A stretch of 25,956 nucleotides of DNA, from contig JBBHKE010003299.1 of the NCBI GenBank assembly GCA_037447655.1, forward strand, positions 126,001 to 151,956. Direction: 5' to 3'. Each line of letters begins with the position of its first letter. The first letter of the stretch is position 1. Shown here one piece after another: positions 9,468 to 18,931 of this stretch. The position numbers were made by a program, and so were the translations under genes. This DNA comes from Zygnema cylindricum. Its lineage: Eukaryota > Streptophyta > Zygnematophyceae > Zygnematales > Zygnemataceae. The notes beneath the pieces were generated by a model. It was not told the origin of the DNA. It did not search any database and worked only from the letters and a program-made list of their open reading frames with translations.

Positions 9468-9710
9468 TGAATTGTAGATTCAGGTGCCTCCATGCACATG
9501 TGTAAGGATAGGCACCTTTTCACTAAGATAAAAAAGATTCCCACCGTAGAGGTAGGGTACGGGGATGGGAGGATAGTCACCACTACTCTTGTAGGATCGG
9601 TAGATATGAAAGTGTTAGTAGAAGGAAAGACATCCATAGTAACATTCTCCGATGTATTGTTTTATTCCGGAGCTGAACAAAAACCTCATCTCTACATCTG
9701 TATTAGATGA
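9468..9710 (+). pseudogene. Copia protease remnant, element 1
   Basis: TGA at 9468-9470 replaces the tryptophan codon seen in element 2 immediately before IVDSGASMHMCKDRHLFT. D-S-G-A (about 9477-9488) is the aspartic protease active site that would cleave the polyprotein. The frame continues to about 9660, where an extra T in the run 9660-9663 (compared with element 2) shifts it; the expected continuation FIPELNKNLIST is then read in the next frame. The domain is otherwise complete and collinear. Confidence 0.88.
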
Positions 9711-10405
9711 TAAGGGTTTTTCTACTAGCACTAGGGAAGGAGTCTTTACTGCTAGTTTTGAGGACGATGTGTATTTCATTGCTGAGAAAGATAGCCATGG
9801 GATGTTTAGGCTGATTTTAAGTAATGAAACGAAGAAACTTTTTTATGCTTGTGTTCATGATATTATGATGTGGCATAAGAGGCTTGGGCATGTAAATCTA
9901 GATAAGTTAAGAGAGATGAAAAAGATGGGAGTGGTGGAAGGGATTAAGTTCAGTGAGAGTGATAATATAAGTGATTCTAGTGGATGTGCTCAAGGTAAAA
10001 CACACAGATTACCCTTTCCTAAAACAACCACCTATAAGGGAGAAAAAATTCTAGATCTAGTACACACAGATATTTGGGGACCGGCTTAAATGCCTTCACC
10101 GGGGGGGGGAGAGATTTATGATGACTATCACTGATGATTGGTCTCGGTATTCCCGGGTGCATTTTTTGAAGAACAAGTCAGAAGCTCAGGATTGTTTTAG
10201 ACAATATAAAGCATGGAGTGAAAAACTCCATGAAACTCCAATCAAGAGAGTAAGGAGTGACAATGGTGGGGATTTTACTTCTAACTAGTTTGAGGATTTT
10301 CTGCGGGAAGATGGAGTCCAACACCAAAAGATAATTCCATAAAACTCGGAACAGAATGGGGTTGCTGAAAGGTTAAATAGAACACTAAGTGATAGTGCTA
10401 GAAGT
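9652..10405 (+). pseudogene. Copia integrase N-terminal and core part, element 1
   Basis: The frame 9652-10089 holds the GAG-pre-integrase zinc domain: MMWHKRLGHVNLDKL supplies the two histidines, but the first cysteine of the C-X2-C pair is serine here (DSSGCAQGK; element 2 has DCSGC). The first catalytic Asp is in HTDIWGP (10069-10071). TAA at 10087 and a run of nine G (10101-10109) then break the frame. The second Asp is in RSDNGGDF (about 10250-10275) and the Glu in EQNGVAERLN (about 10348-10375), with stops at 10286 and 10340 between them. The D,D(35)E residues are therefore present but unreadable as one protein. Confidence 0.88.
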
Positions 10406-11884
10406 ATGTTGTCATATAAAAAGTTAGGAAAAAGGTTTTGGGCAGAACCAATCAATTGTGCGAATTACCTCAAAAATAGAGTTCTTACTTCAGCTATAAA
10501 AGATCAAACACCTTATGAGAGATGGACAGGCCGGAAACCAGACATATCTCACTTAAAGGTTTTTGGCGGTCAAGTATTCAGTCTAGATACAGATCGGTCT
10601 AATTGGAAGCTAGATCCTAAAGGAAAACCGGGATACTTATTAGGATATGCTGAGGATGTTAAAGCATATAGAGTTTACGATCTAAAAAGGGAAGATATAA
10701 TCTTAGTAAAGCATCTAGTAGTTATGGATGAAGGAAAGTTTGTGGATCCCTTCAAATATACAAAGTCAGTAAAAGTCAGATTTGAGTCAGAAGATTCCGA
10801 TGCCTTTGAGCTTCTTAACAATCCAAGTTTTAGAGAAGATGACATTTTTGCAGGTACAAATCAGACCGAAAAGGACTCGGCAGTGGAAACTCCAGTGACA
10901 ACTCTACTCGAAGCGGAAGACGTGGTGGAAATTGATTCGGAATCAAGGGATAGAGGAGAAGCCGAGTTTGTTCGAAAGAATCCACGAGAACCATCTATTC
11001 CGGCCTCAGATTTTGAGGGGGGGAGGAGAAGTAGCAAAAGACTGCAAGAAAAACAGGTTAATAACAAGGTAACTAAACTATCTCATCAAGATGAGCCTCA
11101 AACTTATGGAGAGGCGATGACTTGTCCAGAAAGAAACCGGTGGAAGACAGCCATCAATGAGGAGATGGCTTCAATCATGGCAGCCGATACTTGGGAGCTG
11201 GTGGACTGTCCACCTAACCGAAAACCAATCGGTTGTAAGTGGGTTTTCAAATTAAAATTGAACCCAGATAACACAATCGAGTGCTACAAGGCCCGACTAG
11301 TGGCAAAGGGATTTACACAAAAGGAAGGAATTGACTACGAGGAAACCTTTGCCCCGGTGGTCAGATTTCCCTCCGTCCGCATACTTTTCAGTTTAGCAGC
11401 GGCGGAAGACATGGAAGTGCATCAGATGGACATCAAGACAACCTTTTTGCATGGAGAATTGGAAGAGGAGATCTTCATGCGACAACCCGAAGGTTTTGTG
11501 GAGGAAGGAGAGGAGAGTGAGGTATGCCGGCTGATTAAATCTCTTTATGGTTTGAAACAGGCACCTCGACAATGGAATAAGAAGCTTGATGAGTTTCTTA
11601 CCGGTCTGGGATATATTCGGATCAGCTCAGATCACTCAATCTATGTTTTCAAAGATGAGAAAGGTTTTATATTTATTGCAATTTATGTTGATGATTTGCT
11701 TGTTTTAAGTAAATCAATGGAAAAAATTAATAAACTAAAAACTGATCTTAAGGGGAGATTTGAAATGAAGAATATGGGGGAAGCAAAATATATTATGGGA
11801 ATTCAAGTAGAGAGAGACCAAAAAAGAAAGATTATAAGATTGACTCAAAAGGATTCAATAGGGAACATACTTGAAAAATTTTAG
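10406..11884 (+). pseudogene. pol: Integrase C-terminus and reverse transcriptase ORF, element 1
   Basis: This is the longest open segment (492 codons). It begins inside integrase (NCANYLKNRVLTSAIKDQTP, then KPDISHLKVFG and the copia C-terminal region), passes a variable acidic linker, and enters RT. RT landmarks are EMASIMAADTWELV, GCKWVFKLKLN, YKARLVAKGFTQ, the first Asp motif HQMDIKTTFLHG, KSLYGLKQAPRQWNKK, and the catalytic YVDD at 11684-11695 in IYVDDLLVLS. It ends at TAG 11882-11884, before the RT connection is finished. The ATG at 10406 is an internal methionine, not a true start: the reading frame comes from upstream integrase past stops at 10286 and 10340. Confidence 0.92.
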
Positions 11885-12680
11885 ATGGATAAAGCTAATA
11901 GTTGTACAACTCCAATCGAGTTGAAGAAAGGAAGTGAGGGGAGTGAGGAAGAAGGAGTCATAGTCTAAGACAAGGAATTATCTCCTGAAGAAGAGAAGTT
12001 CATACAGACTATTCCTTACTGGCAAGGTGTGGGAAGTCTAATCTATTTTATGAATTGTACCGGGCCGGATTTAGCTGCAGCTGTAGGAGTGCTGAGTAGA
12101 AGTCTAAATGCTCCCACTAAGAGGGATTGGGAGGCACCTAAGAGAGTCCTTAGATATTTGATAGGAACTAAGGATCTATGGTTGCATTTGGGTTGGGAGG
12201 ATACTGACATCATGACTTGGTGTGATGCTAGTTATGGTGATGCTCCGATGAGGAGATGCACTTCTGGATATGTATTATATGTGGGTGATAGGGCTTGCTG
12301 TTGGAGTAGCAAACAGCAAAAAGTTATTGCTCAGTCCACCATGGAGGCTGAGTATATTGCCTCTTGCTCTGCTGTAAAAGAATTGATGTGGGTCAAGTCT
12401 TTGCTTGGTGAGCTTGGTCACCTTAAGAGTGGTGTGCAAAAATCTTTTTTGTGATAATCAGGCAGCAATCGCTATTTCTGCCAATCCTAAACATCATTTT
12501 AAAGCCAAACACATGGACATTAGACTCAGCTTTGTTAGAGAGAAAGTAGAAAACAAAATAATCAGTTTAGAGTACCGACCAGGTAGTGAGGTGGTAGCAG
12601 ATATGATGACCAAACCTGTGCCTTTCCCTAAGCTAATTTTCTGCAGGGAGAAGTGTGGTCTGAAATTAAAGATGGACTAG
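11885..12680 (+). pseudogene. RT connection and RNase H remnant, element 1
   Basis: The segment continues the RT frame (MDKANSCTTPIELKKG), meets a second stop (TAA 11966-11968), then is open from 12029. GSLIYFMNCTGPDLAAAVGV and NAPTKRDW are the conserved copia connection. RNase H follows: TWCDASYGDAP, CTSGYVLYVGD, WSSKQQKVIAQSTMEAEYIA with the catalytic D and E. A one-base excess in the T run 12445-12450 shifts the frame before CDNQAAIAI; the rest, through the KHMDIRLSFVREKV block and the C-terminus, is read to TAG 12678-12680. The polypurine tract starts at the next base. Confidence 0.9.
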
Positions 12681-12693
12681 AAAATAAAAGGAG
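12681..12693 (+). promoter_or_regulatory. Polypurine tract, element 1
   Basis: AAAATAAAAGGAG lies between the RNase H stop codon and the 3' LTR start TGTAGAAG. It is the expected primer for plus-strand DNA synthesis. Element 2 has the matching AAAATAAAGGGAG. Confidence 0.85.
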
Positions 12694-13822
12694 TGTAGAA
12701 GTAAATGGTCCTTTTAAAGTATTTTCTAGGTCAAAATAGAAATATAGAAAGAAGCCGAGGCAGTCTACCTCTAACTTCTCTCTCCAACTCTCAAACTTGT
12801 CGCAGTCACTGAGAAATTGGAGAGGAAGCTAGAGCCATGGCTACCTAGGCTATCCAGAGGTTTAAAAGAAATATATATATTAGTTTATTTACCGTTAGGG
12901 GTTTATTTACTAAAAGGATATGTGATGCCCCTAGGATTTGATCCTGGTACCTGCCGAACGGTAAGCAGCCGGTAGCCGGTAGCCTTAACCGTTAAGTCTA
13001 GACCTAGTGATACATACTATAGGGTTTGATATTAAATTAAACATTAATACGTAGGATAGTTCATTTAACTGAAACAGTTTACGGGAGACATAGATCCAGT
13101 AATGTAAAAGTAGGGATCACGGTACGGATAAGAAATCAATACTGCACATTTACTTCTTTAACGAAACGAATACCGCACATGTATTTATTACGGCTACGAT
13201 TAAATGTGAATTTAATCCGACGGCCGGAATTAACGCCAAGATCGTGGAAGAGGATTTCGCCGGTTTTTGGTCATCGCCACATCGGATGACACGTGGCGGA
13301 ATCACATTGGATGGCCGCATCTCCGAGAATTAAAGGAGCGAATCCGGATATTCCACGTGTCGACATTTAGGCCATGTCGTACAGTGTCCGTACAGAAAGT
13401 TCACCGGCAATTGTACTTTTGTGTAAGAAAGTGTAATCTGATTGGCTCCGTACATCATAGATAGAGTCTGTGAGAGAGATAGGACTTAGAAAAATTAGGA
13501 GATAGGATCCTCTCTCCCATAGAGCTTCTGTACAAAAGGTCAACTTTGACCCTCCATAACTTACTGCTCAGGGGAGCAAATTCATAGATTCTTTTTGCTA
13601 TCGACTAAGGGGAGTCTTGGTGGTCACAGTTATTGTCTGCCAAGGTGGCAGTTGTAAATTCAGAGATTCTTTTTGTTATCGACTAAGGGGAGTCTTGGTG
13701 GTCACAGTTATTGTCTGCAAGGGTGGCAGTTGTTCTTGTTGAAACACAAAAGGGTCAGGGTTATCCTAGAGGCTTCTTGGAAGCTGTCCATTCTGAGGAC
13801 TTATGGAGGTCTCAGAGTTTCA
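12694..13822 (+). repeat. 3' LTR of copia element 1
   Basis: This 1129-bp LTR starts TGTAGAAG and ends GAGTTTCA, followed directly by the target duplication TGTTT. It lacks the solo LTR present in the 5' copy and keeps the ATG at 13803-13805 that opens the gag frame in the family. It carries a private 78-bp tandem duplication (13578-13733). GGTCTCAGAG near the end lies inside the LTR, not after it. Confidence 0.94.
13578..13733. repeat. 78-bp tandem duplication inside the 3' LTR
   Basis: Copy 1 (13578-13655) and copy 2 (13656-13733) both run AAATTCA(T/G)AGATTCTTTTTG to GGCAGTTGT, with few differences. The 5' LTR of the same element and the 5' LTR of element 2 have one copy, so the duplication arose after integration or during the last reverse transcription. 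Confidence 0.9.
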
Positions 13823-13827
13823 TGTTT
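13823..13827. repeat. Target-site duplication, right copy (element 1)
   Basis: TGTTT repeats 6407-6411 exactly and marks the resumption of the pre-insertion sequence. Confidence 0.9.
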
Positions 13828-15034
13828 ATCATACGCCGTATGTGTGAAGACACGTGTGTTTGAGAGAGACGACCCTTGTACGGAAATTACCGCACGGAAA
13901 ACAATACGCACAAGCTAGAATCGTGCGATGTGTTTTTTTTTTGGTACTTTGTGCAAAAAAATTGTAAAAAACTTCAGACACGTGGGACAACGTCTGCGTA
14001 TTCACTCACCTTATTGGACTTTATTTCAAATCACATCGCAAGGTGACTTGTTGTAAAGTTTGAACATGTGTTGAAAGGACGTGAAAGTGGGTCGAAATGC
14101 ACTAAACGACAAATTGTGTTGCGCTAGACAAACTACTATACGTATAAAGTTTCAAGGTAGCGCAACTTGTACAGTGGTAATTTCTATTTTTTGGTACGGC
14201 TGCGGATTTTCTCGTTTTTTTCTAAGTTATGGTGGAAAACGACATAAAATAACTGTAACTTTAGCTAATGCGAAAGTTCCATAAAAAATGGCAACACCAC
14301 GGGAATGTGTTGTCAAATTAGTGTAATGGTTGTTAGTTAAAGAAGGAGAATATTTTATGATCAAAGACGTGATGGTGAAACATCAAAGTAAAAACCATGA
14401 TTAAAAGGAATATTAATTTTAATAATTTGTTACGCTTAGGTCATCGAGCCCAAAATAGCGTGAATAACACTATTTTTTTCCTAGCACTAATAATTTCTTT
14501 ACACTAATATCCATTCCATGTGTACCCAACTTTTTCCTTATGGAGGTTCACCCTAGCTGGTTTAAGAAAAAGCATTTATTGGTTTTAAGTATCTTTTTTT
14601 TTCTTATCTCTGGTGAGGCTGTGAGTTGGGTGCATGTAGTTCACATTTAAAGTGTAAAAAAAATTCAATGGTCGCTCTCCTGCATTCTGTTTTGTAAGTC
14701 TTTTCGAAAATAGCTTGTAAATTAAGTCAATATATAAGGATGTTTTCATAGTCTATGTTGCCCTTGTGAGTTGTTGTGGGTGTTAAAAATAGAAAGATAG
14801 GTGAACCCGTCGAGATAATTTGACATCAAAGAAGCTCCTAAAATTGGCCCCCTAATGGATATCTTTGGCACACGATGCGAGTGAGAATTCCTAAAGCGTA
14901 CACAAATCTTACAAAACGAATCGTGTATCGGGTTTATACGGATATGGCCAAAAGCCAAAATAAATTTTTTGTCGTCTAAACGTATAATCCTTAGTTTAAA
15001 CCATTTTAAAAGATTAAACTAAACTTTGTGAATA
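13828..15034. other. Spacer between the two copia elements; no gene seen
   Basis: The left part resembles 4556-6406 in style (ACG/CGT words, GTGACTTG, TTTTTGGTAC, short palindromes such as CATACGCCGTATG near 13832), which fits its being the other side of the same interrupted sequence. The right part (about 14740-14960) has a minus-strand open frame of 70 codons that I cannot assign. No host exon, tRNA or complete mobile element was recognised. The boundary at about 15034 is where element 2's truncated LTR begins. Confidence 0.5.
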
Positions 15035-15482
15035 TTACGAAACAAATGCGCGCTATTGAGTTTTAGTCCGTACCCTAATCCGTACTTTATATATTACCGG
15101 ATCTATATATCCCGTAATCTATTACAGTTAAATGATTTATCGTACGTATACATATTTAATTAATTATTAAACTATATACTACGTAACATTAATCCTAGAC
15201 TTAACCGCTAAGGCTACCGGCTATTTCCTGTCTGCCAGCCGGTAAGTACAAGGATCAATTCCAGTCGCCGGCACATACATTTTAAACAAATAAACCTTAA
15301 CTAATATAAATTTCCGGTAAACCTCAGGATAGCCTAGGTAGCCATGGCTCTAGCTTCCTCTCCAATTTCTCAGTGATTGCGACGAGTTTGAGAGTTTGGA
15401 GAGAGAAGTTAGAGATAGACTGCCTCGGCTTCTTTATTTCTTTTCAGACCTAGAAAATACTTTAAAACCATTAGTTTCTACA
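15035..15482 (-). repeat. Truncated 3' LTR of copia element 2
   Basis: On the minus strand it begins TGTAGAAACTAATGG at 15482, next to the polypurine tract, and matches the 5' LTR over 448 bp without net length change (20888 to 20441). Similarity stops near TTACGAAAC (15035); the remaining 603 bp are missing and unrelated sequence follows. The break could lie a few bases further left, since TTTGT is shared by both. Confidence 0.9.
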
Positions 15483-15495
15483 CTCCCTTTATTTT
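15483..15495 (-). promoter_or_regulatory. Polypurine tract, element 2
   Basis: On the minus strand AAAATAAAGGGAG lies between the RNase H stop codon (TAG, 15498-15496) and the 3' LTR start TGTAGAAAC. Confidence 0.85.
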
Positions 15496-15993
15496 CTAGT
15501 CAATCTTTAATTTCAGACCACACTTCTCCCTGCAAAAAATTAGCTTAGGGGAAGGCACAGGTTTGGTCATCATATCCGCTACCATCTCACTATCTGGTCT
15601 GTACTCTAAACTGATTATTTTGTTTTCTACTTTTTCTCTAACAAAGCTGAGTTTGATGTCCAGGTGTTTGGCTTTAAAATGATGTTTAGGATTGGCAGAA
15701 ATAGCGATTGCTGCCCGATTATCACAAAACATTTTCTGCACACCACTCTTAAGGTGACCAAGCTCACCAAGCAAAGACTTGACCCACATCAATTCTTTTA
15801 CAGCAGAGCAAGAGGCCATATACTCAGCCTCCATGGTGGACTGAGCAATAACCTTTTGCTGTTTGCTACTCCAACAGCAAGCCCCATCACCCACATATAA
15901 TACATATCCAGAAGTGCATCTCCTCATCGGAGCATCACCATAACTAGCATCACTCCAAGTAGTGATGTCAGTATTCTCCCCACCCAAATGCAA
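15496..15993 (-). pseudogene. RNase H domain, element 2
   Basis: A TGA at 15993-15991 replaces the tryptophan codon found in element 1, just before LHLGGENTDITTWSDASYGD, so RNase H is separated from RT by one stop. The domain itself is open: TWSDASYGDAP with the catalytic Asp, CTSGYVLYVGDGACCWSSKQ, AQSTMEAEYMASCSAVKE with the catalytic Glu, and CDNRAAIAISANP. The C-terminal KHLDIKLSFVREKV and MVADMMTKP blocks end the polyprotein at TAG 15498-15496. RNase H degrades the RNA strand of the RNA-DNA hybrid and leaves the polypurine primer. Unlike element 1, no frameshift occurs here. Confidence 0.92.
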
Positions 15994-16876
15994 TCATAGA
16001 TCCCTAGTTCCTACCAAATATCTAAGGACTCTCTTAGCTGCCTCCCAATCCTTCTTAGTGGGAGCATTTAGACTTCTACTCAGCACTCCTACAGCTGCAG
16101 CTAAATCAGGCCCGGTACAATTCATAAAATAGATTAGACTTCCCACTACTTGTCTGTAAGGAATAGTCTGCATGAACTTCTGTTCATCAGGAGATAATTC
16201 CTCGTCTAAGACTATGACTCCTTCTTCCTCACTCCCCTCACTTCCCTTCTTCAACTCCATTGGAGTTGTACAACTATTAGCTTTATCCATTTGAAATTTT
16301 TCAAGCATGTTCCCTATTGCTTCTTTTTGAGTCAATCTTATAATTTTCTTTTTTCGGTCTCTCTCTACTTGAATTCCCAAAATATATCTTGCTTCTCCCA
16401 TATCCTTCATTTCAAATCTCCCCTTAAGATCGGTTTTCAGTTTGTTAACTTTTTCCATTGATTTACTTAAAACAAGCAAATCATCAACATAAATTGCAAT
16501 AAATATAAAACCTTCCTCATCTTCGAAAACATAGATTGAGTGATCTGAGCTGATCCGAATATATCCCAGACCGATAAGAAACTCATCAAGCTTCTTATTC
16601 CATTGTCGAGGTGCCTGTTTCAAACCATAAAGAGATTTAATCAGCTGGCATACCCTCACTCTCCTCTCCTTCCTCCACAAAACCTTCGGGTTGTCGCATG
16701 AAGATCTCCTCTTCCAATTCTCCATGCAAAAAGGTTGTCTTGATGTCCATCTGATGCACTTCCATGTCTTCCGCCGCTGCTAAACTGAAAAGTATGCGGA
16801 CGGAGGGAAATCTGACCACCGGGGCAAAGGTTTCCTCGTAGTCAATTCCTTCCTTTTGTGTAAATCCCTTTGCCAC
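15994..16876 (-). pseudogene. pol: Reverse transcriptase, element 2
   Basis: Two overlapping open segments cover RT. 16876-16637 carries MAKGFTQKEGIDYEETFAPV and HQMDIKTTFLHG with the first catalytic Asp. An extra base in the run 16653-16655 then shifts the frame to 16725-15994. That segment has VCQLIKSLYGLKQAPRQWNK, the catalytic YVDD (16491-16480), KDMGEARYILGIQVERD, and the connection GSLIYFMNCTGPDLAAAVGV to GTRDL, ending at the TGA shared with the RNase H entry. All RT motifs are intact apart from the single shift. The first methionine is internal; translation would come from upstream. Confidence 0.92.
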
Positions 16877-16904
16877 TAGTCGGGCCTTGTAGCACTCGAT
16901 TGTG

Positions 16905-17246
16905 TTATCTGGGGTTCAATTTTAATTTGAAAACCCACTTACAACCGATTGGTTTTCGGTTAGGTGGACAGTCCACCAGCTCCCAAGTATCGGCTGCCAT
17001 GATTGAAGCCATCTCCTCATTGATGGCTGTCTTCCACCGGTTTCTTTCTGGACAAGTCATCGCCTCTCCATAAGTTTGAGGTTCATCTTGATGAGATAGT
17101 TTAGTTACCTTGTTATTAACCTGTTTTTCTTGCAGTCTTTTGCTACTTTTTCCTCCCCCCCTCAAAATCTGAGGCCGGAATAGATGGTTCTTGTGGATTC
17201 TTTCGAACAAACTCGGCTTCTCCTCTATCCCTTGATTCCGAATCAA
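16905..17246 (-). pseudogene. Integrase-RT linker and RT N-terminus, element 2
   Basis: The open segment starts in linker sequence read in the wrong frame and becomes meaningful at GGGKSSKRLQEKQVNNKV (about 17160). From there it matches element 1: LSHQDEPQTYGEAMTCPERN, WKTAINEEMASIMAADTWEL, GCKWVFKLKLN. It ends because of an extra C (plus-strand run GGGG 16911-16914), after which RT continues in the next frame. The upstream shift is at the A/G-rich run 17145-17157, where one base differs in number from element 1. Confidence 0.88.
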
Positions 17247-18471
17247 TTTCCACCACGTCTTCCGCTTCGAGTAGAGTTGTTACTGGAGTTTCCACAGCCG
17301 AGTCCTTTTCGGTTTGATTTGTTCCTGCAAGAATGTCATCTTCTCTAAAACCTGGATAGTTAGGAAGCTCAAAGTCATCGGAATTTTCTGACTCAAATCT
17401 GATTTTTACTGACTTCGTATATTTGAAGGGATCCACATACTTTCCTTCATCCATAACTACTATATGTTTTACTAAGATTATATCTTCTCTTTTTAGATCA
17501 TAAACTCTATATCCTTTAACATCTTTATCATATCCTAATAAGTATCCCGGTTTTCCTTTAGGATCTAGCTTCCAATTGGACCGATCAATTTCTAGACTGA
17601 ACACTTGACTGCCGAAAACCTTTAAGTGAGATATGTCTGGTTTCCGGCCTGTCCATCTCTCATAAGGTGTTTGATCTTTTATAGCTGAAGTAAGAACTCT
17701 ATTTTTGAGGTAATTCGCACAATTGATTGGTTCATCCCAAAACCTTTTTCCTATCTTTTTATATGACAACATACTTCTAGCACTATCACTTAGTGTTCTA
17801 TTTAACCTTTCAGCTACCCCATTCTGTTCCGGATTTTCGGGAACTGTCTTTTGGTGTTGAACCCCATCTTCCCTCAGAAAATCCTCAAACCGGTTAGAAG
17901 TAAACTCTCCACCATTGTCACTCCTTACTCTCTTGATTGGAGTTTCATGGAGTTTTTCGCTCCATGCTTTATATTGTCTAAAACAATCCTCAGCTTCGGA
18001 CTTGTTTTTCAAAAAATATACCCGGGAATACCGAGACCAATCATCAGTTATATTCATCATAAATCTCTTCCCCCCCGGTGAGGGCACTTTAGCCGGTCCC
18101 CAAATATCTGTGTGTACTAGATCTAGAATTTTTTCTCCTTTATAGGTGGCTGATTTAGAAAAGGGTAATCTGTGTGCTTTACCTTGAGCACATCCACTAC
18201 AATCACTTATATCATCACTTTCACTGAACTGAATCCCTTCCACCACTCCCATCTTTTTCATCTCTCTTAACTTATCTAGATTTACATGCCTAAGCCTCTT
18301 ATGCCACATCATAATATCATGAACACCAGCATAATAAAGTTTCTTCTTTTCATTACTTAAGATCAGCCTAAACATCCCATGGCTACCTTTCTCAGCAATG
18401 AAATAGACATCGTCCTCAAAACTAGCAATAAAGACTCCTTCCCTAGTGCTAGTGAAAAAAACCCTTATCAT
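17143..18471 (-). pseudogene. Integrase, element 2 (catalytic residues intact)
   Basis: 442 open codons contain the whole integrase. The zinc domain has both histidines (WHKRLRHVNLDKL) and both cysteines (CSGCAQGK). The catalytic triad is present: Asp in HTDIWGP (about 18100), Asp in RSDNGGEF (about 17915) and Glu in EQNGVAERLN (about 17810). The C-terminal KVFGSQVFSL and PKGKPGYLLGYDKDVKGYRV region follows, then an acidic linker up to the frame break near 17145. The integrase inserts the cDNA into the genome. The apparent start at 18471 is an internal ATG; the link to protease is broken by TAA at 18481-18479 and a T-run shift (18455-18461). Confidence 0.92.
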
Positions 18472-18478
18472 CTTATAC

Positions 18479-18931
18479 TTATGTAGAGATAAGATTTTTG
18501 TTCAGCTCCGGAATAAACAATACATCGGAGAATGTTAATATGGATGTCTTTCCATCTACTAACACTTTCAGATCTACCGATCCTACAAGAGTAGTGGTGA
18601 CTATCCTCCCATCCCCGTACTTTATATCTACGGTGGGAATCTTTCTTATCTTAGTGAACAGGTGTCTATCCTTACACATGTGCATGGAGGCACCTGAATC
18701 TACAATCCAGCTTGCTTCACCTTTCAATCCACCATAAGCACATTTCTGCCTTCGTGGAATTTCGACCTCATTTTTCGCCTCCAACTCCTCATCCAAAAGG
18801 AGCTCATCGTCCTCGTCCTCGGATTCCGCCTCAAGTACCTGTGTAACAAGGGCCTTTTTCTTTCCTCTCGGGGTACCACCGGTCTGCCCCTCCTTTAATC
18901 GAAGCTCGGTTAGCTTAGTGCACTCTGCCAT
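18479..18931 (-). pseudogene. Gag end and protease, element 2
   Basis: The segment begins inside the zinc knuckle (MAECTKLTEL), where a one-base deletion in the G run near 18938-18942 shifts the frame relative to gag. It then has a basic and acidic linker, SWIVDSGASMHMCKDRHLFT with the protease active site DSGA (about 18700-18690), and continues uninterrupted to DVLFIPELNKNLIST. TAA at 18481-18479 ends it. The protease is complete here, whereas in element 1 it has a stop in front and a shift behind. Confidence 0.9.

Larger units (their letters stand above)
6412..13822 (+). mobile_element. Copia element 1: complete but dead Ty1/copia retrotransposon
   Basis: Both LTRs begin TGTAGAA and end TTTCA, and the insertion is flanked by a perfect 5-bp duplication (TGTTT). 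Between them lie a primer binding site, gag, protease, integrase, RT, RNase H and a polypurine tract. Integrase before RT is the copia order. The coding part carries at least nine in-frame stops (near 8622, 8712, 9276, 9468, 10087, 10286, 10340, 11882, 11966) and one-base shifts at homopolymer runs (about 9660, 10101, 12445). The two LTRs differ by scattered substitutions, a duplication in the 3' copy and a nested solo LTR in the 5' copy, so the insertion is not recent. Element 2 is the same family in opposite orientation. Confidence 0.95.

Noticed and set aside
14746-14958. 70-codon minus-strand open frame in the spacer
   Set aside because: It looks protein-like in places but I cannot assign a family, and its length is within chance. 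It is mentioned only in the spacer entry.
15664-18145. Plus-strand open frames opposite element 2
   Set aside because: They are antisense shadows of RNase H, RT and integrase; the minus-strand proteins carry all the conserved motifs.
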